Shown here: positions 36,147-45,554 of the stretch, one piece after another | Layout of the letters: every line of letters begins with the position of its first letter | Position numbering within the stretch: the first letter of the stretch is position 1 | Assembly (NCBI RefSeq): GCF_024636815.1 | Contig: NZ_JAGXGF010000020.1 | Span: forward strand, 1-64,000 | Direction of reading: 5' to 3' | Source: Marivirga sp. | GTDB lineage: Bacteria; Bacteroidota; Bacteroidia; Cytophagales; Cyclobacteriaceae | DNA: 64,000 bases | Made by a program: the position numbers and the translations under genes | The notes under the pieces: model-generated | The model's input: only the letters and a program-made list of their open reading frames with translations | What the model was told of the DNA's origin: nothing | Databases searched by the model: none

Positions 36147-36234
36147 AGAATAGAGACTAAAACCTCGAATCAAGGTGAGGTTATATCCAAACTCTCCAAA
36201 ATTTAATACTTATTCACTTCAACACTTTCAAACC

Positions 36235-36987
36235 TCAAGACTTGTTCACCATTGTGGAAGAAGCCTGTGCAGTTGGGAAAATTAGTACATCTGCTAAATT
36301 TACATGTGCTGGTCGAGTCGCCATAAACAAAATTAAATCAGCTATATCCTCAGCTTTTAAGGCATCAAATCCTTCATATACTGATTGAGATCGATCCTTA
36401 TCGCCTTTGAATCTAACTAAGGAGAATTCGGTTTCCACTAGACCTGGTGCAACTTGCGAAACTTTAATTCCATGTTTATTTAAATCCATTCGCATGGAGC
36501 TGTTTAATGCGTCCACTGCATGTTTGGAAGCACAATATACGTTTCCATTAGCATAAGCCTCTTTTCCTGCGACCGATCCAATATTGATAATATGCCCGGA
36601 TTTCTGAGCGATCATTTTCTGAATGATAGGTTGAGAAACGTATAATAAACCTTTTACATTTATGTCAATCATGGCTTCCCAGTCTTTCATACTACCGTTC
36701 TCTATTGATGCCAATCCATGAGCATTTCCTGCATTATTAATCAGTAAATCAATGTTTTGCCATTCTTTGGGAAGACTTTCAATAGCATTTAAAACTGCTT
36801 TTTGATCACGAACATCAAAGTTTAGTGTATAAATTTCAGTATGCTGGCTTAAATCCTTTATTAGTTCATCAAGTCGTTCCTGCCTTCTTCCTGTTGCAAT
36901 AATTCTAAAACCATTTTTCCCTAATATTACGGCAGTAGCACGTCCAATGCCTGAAGTTGCGCCTGTTATAAATGCTGTTTTTTTCAT
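36235..36987 (-). CDS. SDR-family NAD(P)-dependent oxidoreductase (YdfG-like)
   Basis: 250 aa classical short-chain dehydrogenase. Cofactor motif TGATSGIGRAT, structural NNAG (LINNAGNAHG), and the catalytic Ser...Tyr-x-x-x-Lys in GSVAGKEAYANGNVYCASKHAV. ATGRRQERLDEL after the first strand carries the Arg pair typical of NADP preference. Relatives oxidise 3-hydroxy acids such as serine or allo-threonine; the true substrate is unknown. Confidence 0.9.
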   Translation of the reverse strand: MKKTAFITGATSGIGRATAVILGKNGFRIIATGRRQERLDELIKDLSQHTEIYTLNFDVRDQKAVLNAIESLPKEWQNIDLLINNAGNAHGLASIENGSMKDWEAMIDINVKGLLYVSQPIIQKMIAQKSGHIINIGSVAGKEAYANGNVYCASKHAVDALNSSMRMDLNKHGIKVSQVAPGLVETEFSLVRFKGDKDRSQSVYEGFDALKAEDIADLILFMATRPAHVNLADVLIFPTAQASSTMVNKS

Positions 36988-37463
36988 TGTTTTTTGTTCT
37001 AATATTATCTCTCAAAGAATGCAAAGAAGTACACAGAAAGAATTTTTAATCACTAAAAATAAAAAATTGATATTGATTGCTATAATCTAAATTGATTTAA
37101 TTAATGATTCTAAGCAAGCTTTCACTATCAACTAGTTTTGAGACATTGAAGTTAACCAAAAGGCCTAATTTTTTAAATACGGTATAGATAGCTCCTCTTA
37201 TTTGGTAGATCAATTCTTTTAAACTCATTAAGTTGGTTTAAAGGTTGAATAATTAATTGGAGTGTTAAATTAATACTAATTAAGTTAAGTACAAACCATT
37301 TTTGAATGCTTACTCACATTTAATTACTCACAGAAAAGGGGCTTTTGAGACTGTTTATTAAGGATTAATTAATATAGTGATTTTTCCGAAAGAAAGTAAT
37401 AGATTCATTAAGGTAAGCTAACATCTATTTTATTTCTGTGGTTTTCCGGGCATTATGTGAGCC
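36988..37463. other. Long intergenic region with gene remnant
   Basis: This 476-bp interval holds the GxxExxY remnant described separately (37097-37228). Just upstream of it on the plus-strand side, a stretch reads ctctcaaagaatgcaaagaa. The remaining about 235 bp to the prmC stop is AT-rich, and I see no gene or clear regulatory site in it. Confidence 0.6.
37097..37228 (-). pseudogene. GxxExxY-family remnant with internal deletion
   Basis: The minus strand from 37228 reads 43 aa: MSLKELIYQIRGAIYTVFKKLG followed directly by LLVNFNVSKLVDSESLLRIIN. The first part matches the N-terminal helix of GxxExxY proteins (typically xLIYxIRGAIxxVxxxLG). The second matches their C-terminal end (LLINFN...L..G..RIIN). 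About 80 central codons, including the GxxExxY motif itself, are missing while the frame is kept. This is best explained by an in-frame internal deletion. Whether the 43-aa peptide is made is unknown. Confidence 0.78.
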
Positions 37464-38309
37464 TCATTTCCTCCCAAAAACAAAGCGATCCTTTCCCTGC
37501 ATATCTCCCATGATTTTTACATTTCGGAAACCGTTATCTTCCATAAGCTTTTTTACTTCTTTCCCGAACTGCTCATTAATTTCAAAATATAATTCTCCTC
37601 CTTGCACTAAATGTTTAAAGGCCAGCTTTGATATTCTTTCATAAAAAATCAAAGCATCATGGTCTGGTACAAAAAGAGCATTTGCAGGTTCATGTTCAAA
37701 TACCTTAGTCTCCATTTCTGCTTTCTCTTTTTCTAATACATAAGGAGGGTTGCTTATCCATATATTGGATTTAGGTAAATCCAAGTCTTCTTCTAATATA
37801 TCAGCCTGCAGGAAGCTTACTTTAGCATGGTTAAGTTTAGCATTTCTCTTGGCGGTTGCCAATGCTGAAGAGCTAATATCTACTGCAAATACCTCGCAGT
37901 GTTTTCTTTCCTTTGCAATGGTAATGGGAATAATACCACTTCCTGTTCCTATATCCACTATTAGCTGTTCACTCAAATCAGGATGGTTTTCTAGTATTAG
38001 GTGCACCAATTCCTCGGTTTCTCTCCTAGGAATCAAAACATTAGGGTTGACTAAAAACTGCCTGCTATAAAACTCTACTTTTCCTAAAATATGCTGGATT
38101 GGTTTTCCAGTTCTTAGTTCAGAAAGAATAGAATCTAATTTTTCATGGATGGAGTCAGAGGTCTCAATTTCTTTTTCCATCATTACATCCATTCGTGAAA
38201 TCTGGAGTATATCTTCAAGAATTAAAAACGCAATCGCTTCTGCTTCGCCTTCAGTTTCAAATTCTAATATCGATTTTATTAATTTTTCTAATAGTAGTTT
38301 ACTGTTCAT
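37464..38309 (-). CDS. prmC: Release factor glutamine methyltransferase PrmC
   Basis: 281 aa. The SAM-binding motif VDIGTGSGIIPITIA (about 112-126), FAVDISSSALATAKRNA and the catalytic NPPYV motif (about 185) are present, along with the N-terminal helical domain that contacts RF1 and RF2. PrmC methylates the Gln of the GGQ motif of release factors. It is divergent from ribD with a very short spacer, so the promoters must overlap the 5' ends. Confidence 0.95.
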   Translation of the reverse strand: MNSKLLLEKLIKSILEFETEGEAEAIAFLILEDILQISRMDVMMEKEIETSDSIHEKLDSILSELRTGKPIQHILGKVEFYSRQFLVNPNVLIPRRETEELVHLILENHPDLSEQLIVDIGTGSGIIPITIAKERKHCEVFAVDISSSALATAKRNAKLNHAKVSFLQADILEEDLDLPKSNIWISNPPYVLEKEKAEMETKVFEHEPANALFVPDHDALIFYERISKLAFKHLVQGGELYFEINEQFGKEVKKLMEDNGFRNVKIMGDMQGKDRFVFGRK

Positions 38310-38360
38310 TTAAGATCCCTTTCCTCAAAGTTCATGAATTTTTATTTAGTTTTGCCTGTG

Positions 38361-39425
38361 ATGAGTAAACAAGACGAATTATTTATGCAACGTGCCCTGC
38401 AATTGGCTGGTTACGGTAAATCAACAGTAAGCCCTAATCCGATGGTAGGTTGTGTAATTGTTTATGATGACAAAATAATAGGAGAGGGCTGGCATCAGAA
38501 AGCTGGAGAACCCCATGCTGAAGTTTTAGCAATTCGTTCTGTTAAAGATGAAGAATTTCTGAAATTAGCGACTGCTTATGTCACCTTAGAACCTTGTGCC
38601 CATTATGGAAAAACACCTCCTTGCGCTGAATTATTAGTAGAAAAAAAACTGAAGAAAGTTGTGATTGGAGCTGTTGACCCCAATCCATTAGTGGCAGGAA
38701 AAGGAATTGAAATACTAAAGAATGCAGGAATTGAAGTGAGAACTGCAGTTTTAGAACAAGAATGTTTATCAATTATTAAAGCATTCTTTACTTTTATGGA
38801 GAAAAAACGTCCATATATTGTTATAAAGTGGGCACAGACTGCTGATGGTTTTATCGCAAGAGACGATTTTGATTCCAAATGGATTAGTAACCCTTTATCT
38901 AGGCAACTAGTGCATAAATGGCGTACTGAAATTGACGCTATATTGGTTGGAAAAAATACTGTGAAATATGATGATCCAAAACTAACTGCTCGCGATTGGT
39001 CGGGTAAAAACCCGGTTCGAATAGTGATTGATCATAATTTGAATCTGAGTGAGGATTTAAAAATCTTTGATGGTGAGCAAAAAACCATTTTGTATCATTC
39101 TAAGGATTTAAAAGCAAAAAGGTTAGGAGCAATATTCGTTCAATTGGATGAAAAGGATTTCCTTAATAATATGATGAGTCATCTTCATGAAGAAAAAATC
39201 CAATCGGTTTTGGTAGAAGGCGGGGCTCAAACTGTGCAATCTTTCATTGATGCTGGTTTATGGGATGAGGCTCGTATTTTCACTTCTCCTGTAAGCTTTG
39301 AAAATGGAATTAAAGCAGCGGAACTAAAAAACCATAAGCTCGTTTCCCACGAAAATATTCTAGATAAAAATCAAACTGATATTTTATCTATTTACTGTAA
39401 TTCAACAAATAGTCTAAAATCTTAA
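38361..39425 (+). CDS. ribD: Bifunctional diaminohydroxyphosphoribosylaminopyrimidine deaminase/reductase
   Basis: The track ORF opens at 38334, but MSKQDELFMQRALQLA (ATG at 38361, 354 aa) fits the family N-terminus better. The deaminase domain carries the zinc motif GEPHAEVLAI and TLEPCAHYGKTPPCAELL. The reductase domain (about 150-354) contains VIKWAQTADGFIA and VLVEGGAQTVQSFI. It catalyses the second and third steps of riboflavin synthesis. TAGTTTTG at 38347-38354 resembles a -7 box, which would put the transcript start almost at the ATG. Confidence 0.95.
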   Translation: MSKQDELFMQRALQLAGYGKSTVSPNPMVGCVIVYDDKIIGEGWHQKAGEPHAEVLAIRSVKDEEFLKLATAYVTLEPCAHYGKTPPCAELLVEKKLKKVVIGAVDPNPLVAGKGIEILKNAGIEVRTAVLEQECLSIIKAFFTFMEKKRPYIVIKWAQTADGFIARDDFDSKWISNPLSRQLVHKWRTEIDAILVGKNTVKYDDPKLTARDWSGKNPVRIVIDHNLNLSEDLKIFDGEQKTILYHSKDLKAKRLGAIFVQLDEKDFLNNMMSHLHEEKIQSVLVEGGAQTVQSFIDAGLWDEARIFTSPVSFENGIKAAELKNHKLVSHENILDKNQTDILSIYCNSTNSLKS

Positions 39426-39444
39426 ATCTAATAATCTTATAAAA

Positions 39445-39927
39445 ATGTCAGAATCATTATTAATAGATATAAATGCATCCAAAGAGGAAAAATATAAAGC
39501 CTTAATTCCACAAATAAATGCTTTAGTGGATGGAGAAGAAGATGTTGTGGCTAATTTAGCCAATATAGCAGCTGCATTGAAAGAAGCTTTTGGTTATTTC
39601 TGGATAGGTTTTTATATAGTTAAAAATGGAGAATTAGTATTAGGGCCATTTCAAGGACCTATTGCATGTACCCGCATTCAAAAAGGAAAAGGCGTATGTG
39701 GTTCAGTCTGGGCAGATGCCAAAACCATTATAGTAGCTGATGTAGAAGCTTTCCCTGGACATATTGCTTGTAGTTCAGCTTCCAAATCAGAGATAGTAGT
39801 TCCTGCTTTTAAAAATAATGAGGTGGCATTGGTCTTAGATATCGATAGCAATGAGCTCAATACATTTGATGAAACTGATCAAAAATACCTTGAAGAACTA
39901 ATGAAAACAGTTTCTAAATTTTTATAA
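39445..39927 (+). CDS. msrC: Free methionine-(R)-sulfoxide reductase, GAF domain
   Basis: 160 aa single GAF domain. The family block GPFQGPIACTRIQKGKGVCGSVWADAKTIIVADVEAFPGHIACSSASKSEIVVP contains the three redox Cys (in IACTRI, GVCGSV and IACSSA) used to reduce free Met-R-sulfoxide with thioredoxin. The length is normal. It lies 19 bp after ribD and may be on the same transcript. Confidence 0.92.
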   Translation: MSESLLIDINASKEEKYKALIPQINALVDGEEDVVANLANIAAALKEAFGYFWIGFYIVKNGELVLGPFQGPIACTRIQKGKGVCGSVWADAKTIIVADVEAFPGHIACSSASKSEIVVPAFKNNEVALVLDIDSNELNTFDETDQKYLEELMKTVSKFL

Positions 39928-40038
39928 ATAGAGCCTATTACCCAATAACTTGAGGATCATTTGTATTGAGTTGAAAACAAGAAGCAAATGACACATGTTA
40001 GTGCAATTTAATTTTAGAATCCATATAATCCTTTTTTA

Positions 40039-40956
40039 ATGAATACTGATAAAGCATCTATAGGACATTTTTTTCAGGAACTACAAACTGACATTTGTGA
40101 TAAAATATCTTCAACTGATGGTAAAGGAAAATTTAAGCTTGATGAATGGAGGCATACTAAAGGCGGAGGAGGAAAATCTCGTTTATTGCAAAATGGCAAT
40201 ATTTTAGAAAAAGCTGGTGTTAATTTTTCGGCTGTCGAAGGACCTGCTCCGGAAGGATTATTGAAAACCCTGGAAATTGATGCGGAACAAAAAGATGATT
40301 TAAACTTTTTTGCCACTGGCGTTTCCATAGTGATGCATCCTTTTAGCCCGATGGTGCCCATTATTCATATGAATGTGCGCTATTTTGAATTGAGCAACGG
40401 TACATATTGGTTTGGTGGCGGAATAGATCTTACACCTCATATTATTGATAAATCTCAAGCTCAATTTTTCCATCAGGAAATTAAAAAAGTTTGTGATCAA
40501 CATGATATGGGCTATTATCCCAAATTCAAAAAATGGGCAGATGATTACTTTTATTTGCCTCACCGAGATGAAACTCGTGGGGTAGGAGGTATTTTCTTTG
40601 ATCGACTTTTAGAAAATGAAAAGCACAGCAAGGAAGATATTTTTGCTTTTGTACAAGATATAGGGGAATTATTTGCACCAGTTTACAGCCATTTAATGGA
40701 GATTAATAAGGCTAAAAACTTCTCTGAGGAACATAAAAAGTGGCAATATTTGAGAAGAGGAAGGTATGTAGAGTTTAATTTAGTGTGGGATAGAGGAACA
40801 AAATTCGGCTTGCAAACCAACGGAAGGACAGAGTCTATTCTCATGAGTATGCCACCTCAGGCCAATTGGGCTTATGATTACCAAGCAGAAAAGGATTTTG
40901 AAAAAGAAACTATGGCTTTATTAAAGAAAGATGTAGATTGGGTGAATATTCTATAA
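40039..40956 (+). CDS. hemF: Oxygen-dependent coproporphyrinogen III oxidase
   Basis: 305 aa. MHPFSPMVPIIHMNVRYFEL, the WFGGGIDLTPHI block and HRDETRGVGGIFFDRL are HemF signatures; the RRGRYVEFNLVWDRGTKFGLQTNGRTESILMSMPP segment lines the substrate site. It decarboxylates coproporphyrinogen III to protoporphyrinogen IX using O2, upstream of HemJ (also in this window). It stands alone on its transcript as far as can be seen. Confidence 0.97.
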   Translation: MNTDKASIGHFFQELQTDICDKISSTDGKGKFKLDEWRHTKGGGGKSRLLQNGNILEKAGVNFSAVEGPAPEGLLKTLEIDAEQKDDLNFFATGVSIVMHPFSPMVPIIHMNVRYFELSNGTYWFGGGIDLTPHIIDKSQAQFFHQEIKKVCDQHDMGYYPKFKKWADDYFYLPHRDETRGVGGIFFDRLLENEKHSKEDIFAFVQDIGELFAPVYSHLMEINKAKNFSEEHKKWQYLRRGRYVEFNLVWDRGTKFGLQTNGRTESILMSMPPQANWAYDYQAEKDFEKETMALLKKDVDWVNIL

Positions 40957-41010
40957 GTTCTTTTTAGGTCATTTGTAAGTTAAGCAGTAATTTTCCTCAA
41001 ATTTTCAAAG

Positions 41011-41586
41011 ATGCTAGAAACCTTAATTGAACTCGATCAGCAATTTTTTTTATGGCTTAATGGTTTACATGCCGATTGGTTAGATCCAATAATGTTAGCC
41101 ATAACTGGGAGAAACATCTGGGTCCCTTTATATGCAGTTATTTTGTTTTTTGTCATTAGAAAATTGAAATGGCAGAGTTGGTCAATGATTTTGGCTTTTG
41201 CTTTATTAATTACTTTGGCGGATCAGGCAGCTTCAGGTTTTTTTAAGCCTTTTTTCGAACGATTTCGTCCTTGTCATGAACCAGCAATTAAGGATATGGT
41301 ACATTTGGTGAAACATTGCGGTGGACAATACGGATTTGCTTCTAGTCATGCATCCAACACATTTGCTTTAGCTTTTTTTCTATTATTTATTTACAGAAAT
41401 GTTTATGTTCGATGGATGATTGTTTGGGCAGTACTGGTTTCTTATTCACGAATATATGTGGGAGTTCATTATCCTGGAGATATTATAATGGGAGCTATAT
41501 TAGGATTATTAGCAGCTGTTATAACTTATGAATTATACAAAAGAATTTTCCCTAATCACTTAGAGAAAATTCATGGTATTGTATAA
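41011..41586 (+). CDS. PAP2-superfamily membrane phosphatase
   Basis: 191 aa with five or six membrane helices. The three acid-phosphatase motifs are complete: KPFFERFRP, SSHASNTF and SRIYVGVHYPGDI. Related enzymes dephosphorylate undecaprenyl diphosphate or other lipid phosphates on the periplasmic side. The 3' end overlaps the convergent LytTR gene by 27 nt, so the two transcripts are antisense to each other at their ends. Confidence 0.92.
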   Translation: MLETLIELDQQFFLWLNGLHADWLDPIMLAITGRNIWVPLYAVILFFVIRKLKWQSWSMILAFALLITLADQAASGFFKPFFERFRPCHEPAIKDMVHLVKHCGGQYGFASSHASNTFALAFFLLFIYRNVYVRWMIVWAVLVSYSRIYVGVHYPGDIIMGAILGLLAAVITYELYKRIFPNHLEKIHGIV

Positions 41587-42258
41587 AGTTTCTTTGTAAG
41601 AGGCACCAATAGGAATAGATTTTGCTTTTATATGCACGGTTAAATCTTCTATATAATCTATCTTTTCAATGTTTACAATAAATGAGCGATGCACGCGCAC
41701 AAACCTGTGAACTGGTAATTTCTTTTCAACTCCCTTCATTGTATGGTGTACAATGTATTTTTTCGCTTCTGTATTAATGACTACATAATCAGCTAAGGCT
41801 TCTACAAAAAGGACATCTTGTAATCTCAAATGAACAATTTTACCATCACTTTTGATGAAGATATGTTCAATAATATTTTTCTTTTTACGAAATGCCTCAA
41901 TATTTTTTTGAGCTTTTGTAATGGCTTGGGCAAACCTCTCGTATTCGAATGGCTTAACAAGATAATCTGTTACTTTTTGTTCAAAAGCATCTACTGCATA
42001 GCTATCATTGGCAGTAACTAGAATTACTTCATAGCCATTGTTTAGTCTTTGCGTCAACTCAATACCCGACATTTCAGGCATTTGAACATCCAGGAATATA
42101 ATGTCAACCTCATGTTCTTCTAATAAATCAAGAGCGGTTGCGGCATTTTCAGCCTCCGTAACTAATTTTAGCCCATTAGTTTCCTTGATTTGTTTAGAAA
42201 TATATTGTCTGAATATTGGATCGTCATCCACTATCATGCAATTCAATTCTGAAGCCAT
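41560..42258 (-). CDS. LytTR-type response regulator
   Basis: 232 aa. The receiver domain has DDDP, phosphoacceptor IIFLDVQMPEMSG (Asp near 55) and the conserved Lys in YLVKPFEY. The C-terminal LytTR DNA-binding domain (about 135-230) includes HIFIKSDGKIVHLRLQDVLFVEALADYVVI and HRFVRVHRSFIVNIEKIDYI. No LytS-type kinase lies next to it, so it is an orphan regulator. It precedes ribE by 11 bp on the same strand order (ribE is upstream). Confidence 0.94.
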   Translation of the reverse strand: MASELNCMIVDDDPIFRQYISKQIKETNGLKLVTEAENAATALDLLEEHEVDIIFLDVQMPEMSGIELTQRLNNGYEVILVTANDSYAVDAFEQKVTDYLVKPFEYERFAQAITKAQKNIEAFRKKKNIIEHIFIKSDGKIVHLRLQDVLFVEALADYVVINTEAKKYIVHHTMKGVEKKLPVHRFVRVHRSFIVNIEKIDYIEDLTVHIKAKSIPIGASYKETLYNTMNFL

Positions 42259-42269
42259 AGTGTTGTTGG

Positions 42270-42857
42270 TTAGTTAGTTTTATTTATTAGTTTATGCACA
42301 TATTTCCCAATTATATCGAATTCTAAGTTCACTTCATCGCTTTTTTTCATTTTTTTGAAGTTAGTGTGCTGAAAAGTATAAGGAATAATGGCTATACTAA
42401 ATTTTTCATCTGAAACATTGAAACATGTAAGACTCACACCATTTATACAAATAGAGCCTTTTTCTACTAATACATTCTCTGAAGAATCATAGGAAAATTG
42501 GAAAAGCCAGCTTCCATCTTCATCCTTAATATCTAGACATTTTCCTTTCGCGTCCACATGTCCTTGAACAATATGACCGTCTAACCTTCCATTCATTATC
42601 ATGCATCTCTCTAAATTTACAAAATCACCTACAGCTAGGTTTCCTATGGATGACTTTTGTAAAGTTTCATTCACAGCAACAACGGTGTGTGCATTCGGAT
42701 GTAACTCTGTCACTGTAAGGCAAACTCCATTATGAGAAATACTTTGATCTATTTTTAATTCATTAGAGATATCGCTTTTGATAGTCAACTTTAAATTAGT
42801 CCCTTCTTTTTCAGCTAATTTTAGTTCTCCTAATGATTCTATTATTCCTGTAAACAT
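42270..42857 (-). CDS. ribE: Riboflavin synthase alpha subunit
   Basis: 195 aa. It consists of two lumazine-binding barrels: MFTGIIESLGELKLAEKEGTNLKL with SISHNGVCLTV, and GRLDGHIVQGHVDAKGKCLDI with KGSICINGVSLTC. It converts two molecules of 6,7-dimethyl-8-ribityllumazine to riboflavin. It is 4 kb away from ribD, so the pathway genes are scattered. No FMN riboswitch is visible upstream. Confidence 0.96.
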   Translation of the reverse strand: MFTGIIESLGELKLAEKEGTNLKLTIKSDISNELKIDQSISHNGVCLTVTELHPNAHTVVAVNETLQKSSIGNLAVGDFVNLERCMIMNGRLDGHIVQGHVDAKGKCLDIKDEDGSWLFQFSYDSSENVLVEKGSICINGVSLTCFNVSDEKFSIAIIPYTFQHTNFKKMKKSDEVNLEFDIIGKYVHKLINKTN

Positions 42858-42932
42858 TGTGTAATATTAATAAAAGTAAATGGATTGAAAAACAGCTTTT
42901 AATCTAAATAGTTTAGATATATGAAAATTCGA

Positions 42933-43838
42933 TTAATTCATTTTATTTCTTTTGATTAGAAATTCTGCCATAACTTTTTGAATATTATCATTTATATCAA
43001 CTCTAGTTAAATCCACTTTATATTGATGGCATTTTAAAGCAATTTGCTTATAGTATTCATCTACCTTTTTATGATAATTCTCTTTGATTTGAGACGGATT
43101 CAATTTCATTTTTTGTCCACTTTCCAAATCCTCAATTACATAAGGCCGATCTTCCAATTCAAAGTCAATCTCTGTAGCTGGTTCATTTACCTGAAAAAAC
43201 AACACTTCATGTTTGCGATGTTTTATGTGTTGAATAGATTTGAAAAACTCCTCTAATTGCTCAGGTTTAGTCATTAAATCGCTGAAAATAATTACCAGAG
43301 AGCGTTTATGAATTTTTTCAGCCACTATATGGAGACTTTGGCTGATTTCAGTGCTTTTATGTTGTTGGTTTTGTTTTAAAATGTGTTGAAGATGTACGAA
43401 AATGTTTTGAAGGTGCGCCCTGGTTGATTTAGCTTCAGTAAATACGTCAATTTTATCTGAAAAGGAAATCAAGCCAACTGCATCTCGCTGTCTTTGTAAT
43501 AAATATGCTAAGGTAGAAGCTGCTAAAATACTAAATCTAATTTTTCCGTTATTTTGCGTTGGGTAATACATAGAAGAGCTATTATCCAACAATATATAGG
43601 CTCTTAAATTGGTTTCCTCATCGTATCTTTTGGTGTAAAGTCTGTCTGTTTTAGCATAAACTTTCCAGTCAATGTGACGAGTACTTTCCCCAGTATTGTA
43701 TAATCTGTGTTCAGCAAATTCTACAGAGAATCCATGGAAAGGAGATTTATGCATGCCCGTAATAAATCCTTCCACCAGCTGTTTGGCCAATAAATCAAGA
43801 GAAGGAATTTCAGGAAGATTTTCTAACGATATTTCCAT
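42933..43838 (-). CDS. DUF58 domain protein (VWA-like)
   Basis: 301 aa. The DUF58 signature GESTRHIDWKVYAKTDRLYTKRYDEETN lies at residues about 52-79 and is followed by a von Willebrand A-like fold with the MIDAS-type LLDNSSSMY. Such proteins usually accompany a MoxR AAA ATPase and batA/B aerotolerance genes, but none is adjacent here. It is soluble and probably cytoplasmic. Function is unknown in detail. Confidence 0.88.
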   Translation of the reverse strand: MEISLENLPEIPSLDLLAKQLVEGFITGMHKSPFHGFSVEFAEHRLYNTGESTRHIDWKVYAKTDRLYTKRYDEETNLRAYILLDNSSSMYYPTQNNGKIRFSILAASTLAYLLQRQRDAVGLISFSDKIDVFTEAKSTRAHLQNIFVHLQHILKQNQQHKSTEISQSLHIVAEKIHKRSLVIIFSDLMTKPEQLEEFFKSIQHIKHRKHEVLFFQVNEPATEIDFELEDRPYVIEDLESGQKMKLNPSQIKENYHKKVDEYYKQIALKCHQYKVDLTRVDINDNIQKVMAEFLIKRNKMN

Positions 43839-43962
43839 TAATATTATTTACTTATTTATTTAAAGTTATGTTTTGGCAATTTAGTAAGGTCAATTTGCAA
43901 AAGTGTAAGGGTTTATACTATATTTAAGCCAAATAATAAAAAAACAACATTTAGAAAGATTA

Positions 43963-44277
43963 GTGAAAGAGTTTATGGAAAGAGAACAGGAAGAATTATT
44001 TTCAAAGAGAGTAAGGGCAGGAAAGAGAACTTATTTTTTTGATGTAAGAACAACGAAGGCTAACGATTATTATTTAACTATAACCGAAAGTAAAAGAAAG
44101 CCTAAAGATGACGGATTTACTTTTGAGAAGCACAAAATATTCTTGTATAAAGAGGATTTTAATAAGTTCGTAAATGCATTGAATGAAAGTGTTGAACATA
44201 TCAAAACTGATTTAATGCCTGAATTTGACTTCACTCAATTTGATAGAGATGAAGATGATGATTCAAGCTGGGATTAA
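43963..44277 (+). CDS. DUF3276 (PUR-alpha-like nucleic-acid-binding) protein
   Basis: 104 aa from a GTG at 43963, or 100 aa from the ATG at 43975. EELFSKRVRAGKRTYFFDVRTTKANDYYLTITESKRK and HKIFLYKEDFNKFVNAL form one PUR repeat, the DUF3276 family of Bacteroidota and spirochaetes that binds single-stranded nucleic acid as a dimer. The acidic tail (DRDEDDDSSWD) is typical. It is a single-gene transcript with a strong terminator. Confidence 0.9.
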   Translation: MKEFMEREQEELFSKRVRAGKRTYFFDVRTTKANDYYLTITESKRKPKDDGFTFEKHKIFLYKEDFNKFVNALNESVEHIKTDLMPEFDFTQFDRDEDDDSSWD

Positions 44278-44304
44278 ATTTTAATCTTATTTTATTATAA
44301 ATAC

Positions 44305-44338
44305 TAAAGCTCCTACTTATGGCTAGGAGCTTTATTTC
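44305..44338. terminator. Terminator after DUF3276 gene
   Basis: TAAAGCTCCTA and TAGGAGCTTTA form a perfect 11-bp stem with an 8-nt loop, followed by TTTC. It lies 28 bp after the stop codon. Confidence 0.8.
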
Positions 44339-44447
44339 ATTTTTTATTGATTTGTATTTAATTTTCAATCAATTACAAGGATTTATAAAATCTATGTCAG
44401 AACTTTGGGTTTCATTGTAGAATTTCAAATTCCTGAATTTTGATTTG

Positions 44448-45488
44448 ATGTATAAATCCATAATTAGACCATTATTATTTCAGTTGTCAGCTGAAAAAGC
44501 CCACCATTTCACTTTTTCTTTAGCTCATTTTTTTTTTAATATTCCAGGTGTAAAATCCTTTAATAGGAGCTTATTTCAAATTAAATCTGCTAAGTTAGAG
44601 AGAGAATTATTTGGTTTAAAATTCCCTAATCCAGTAGGTTTAGCAGCAGGTTTTGATAAAGATGCAAAATTAATTGATGAGTTAGAATCACTTGGTTTTG
44701 GATTTATTGAAATAGGAACCATCACCCCGAAAGCTCAACCTGGCAATCCTCAGCCAAGGTTGTTTAGATTGCAAGAAGACAGTGGTATAATAAACCGAAT
44801 GGGTTTTAATAATCAAGGTATTGAAGCAGCAATAGAGCGTTTAAAGAAAAGAAAAAGCAAGGTCATTATTGGAGGGAATATCGGTAAAAATAAAGTAACT
44901 CCTAATGATGAAGCATTTAATGATTATGAGAAATGTTTCCTGCAACTTTATCCTCATGTAGATTATTTTGTAGTGAATGTAAGCTCTCCCAACACACCCG
45001 GACTGCGGGAACTTCAAGAAAAGGAGCCGCTTATGCAATTATTAAATCACTTAAAGGAGCTCAATAAACAGCAAGAAAAAACAAAACCAATATTATTAAA
45101 AATTGCTCCTGATTTAACGAATCAACAATTAGATGATATTATTGAGATTGTAAGGGAGACGAAAATTGATGGAGTAATTGCTACCAATACTACCATCAGT
45201 CGTGATGGATTGAAAACCCCAGAATCAGCAATTAATGAAATAGGAAATGGCGGATTGAGTGGAAAGCCTTTAGGGAAAAGAGCAACAGAAGTAATTCGTT
45301 ATTTAAATGAGAAATCAAACAGTGCTTTTCCTATTATTGGGGTTGGAGGAATTATGTCTGAAGAAGATGCACTTGAGAAGTTAGAAGCTGGTGCAAGTTT
45401 AATCCAACTCTACACAGGCTTTATTTATGAAGGACCAGGATTAGTAAAAAGAATTAACGAAGCTATTCTCAAAAAGTCAGATACTTAA
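44448..45488 (+). CDS. pyrD: Quinone-dependent dihydroorotate dehydrogenase (class 2)
   Basis: 346 aa from the ATG at 44448 (the track counts a TTG one codon earlier). The N-terminal membrane-associating helices ([27 protein letters not shown]) mark the class 2 type. [17 protein letters not shown], the catalytic Ser in [14 protein letters not shown], and [35 protein letters not shown] complete the flavin barrel. It oxidises dihydroorotate to orotate with electrons passed to menaquinone. Confidence 0.97.
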   Translation: MYKSIIRPLLFQLSAEKAHHFTFSLAHFFFNIPGVKSFNRSLFQIKSAKLERELFGLKFPNPVGLAAGFDKDAKLIDELESLGFGFIEIGTITPKAQPGNPQPRLFRLQEDSGIINRMGFNNQGIEAAIERLKKRKSKVIIGGNIGKNKVTPNDEAFNDYEKCFLQLYPHVDYFVVNVSSPNTPGLRELQEKEPLMQLLNHLKELNKQQEKTKPILLKIAPDLTNQQLDDIIEIVRETKIDGVIATNTTISRDGLKTPESAINEIGNGGLSGKPLGKRATEVIRYLNEKSNSAFPIIGVGGIMSEEDALEKLEAGASLIQLYTGFIYEGPGLVKRINEAILKKSDT

Positions 45489-45554
45489 AAATGGGTTCTG
45501 CTAATTGCAGAAAAGAAATAAATTCAGCATTTTTCGGGTAAAAAACTGATTGTC

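Noticed and set aside
36165-36197. AACCTC/GAGGTT hairpin between the HisKA-like protein and the SDR gene
   Set aside because: The stem is only 6 bp with no T tract, so evidence for a terminator is too weak.
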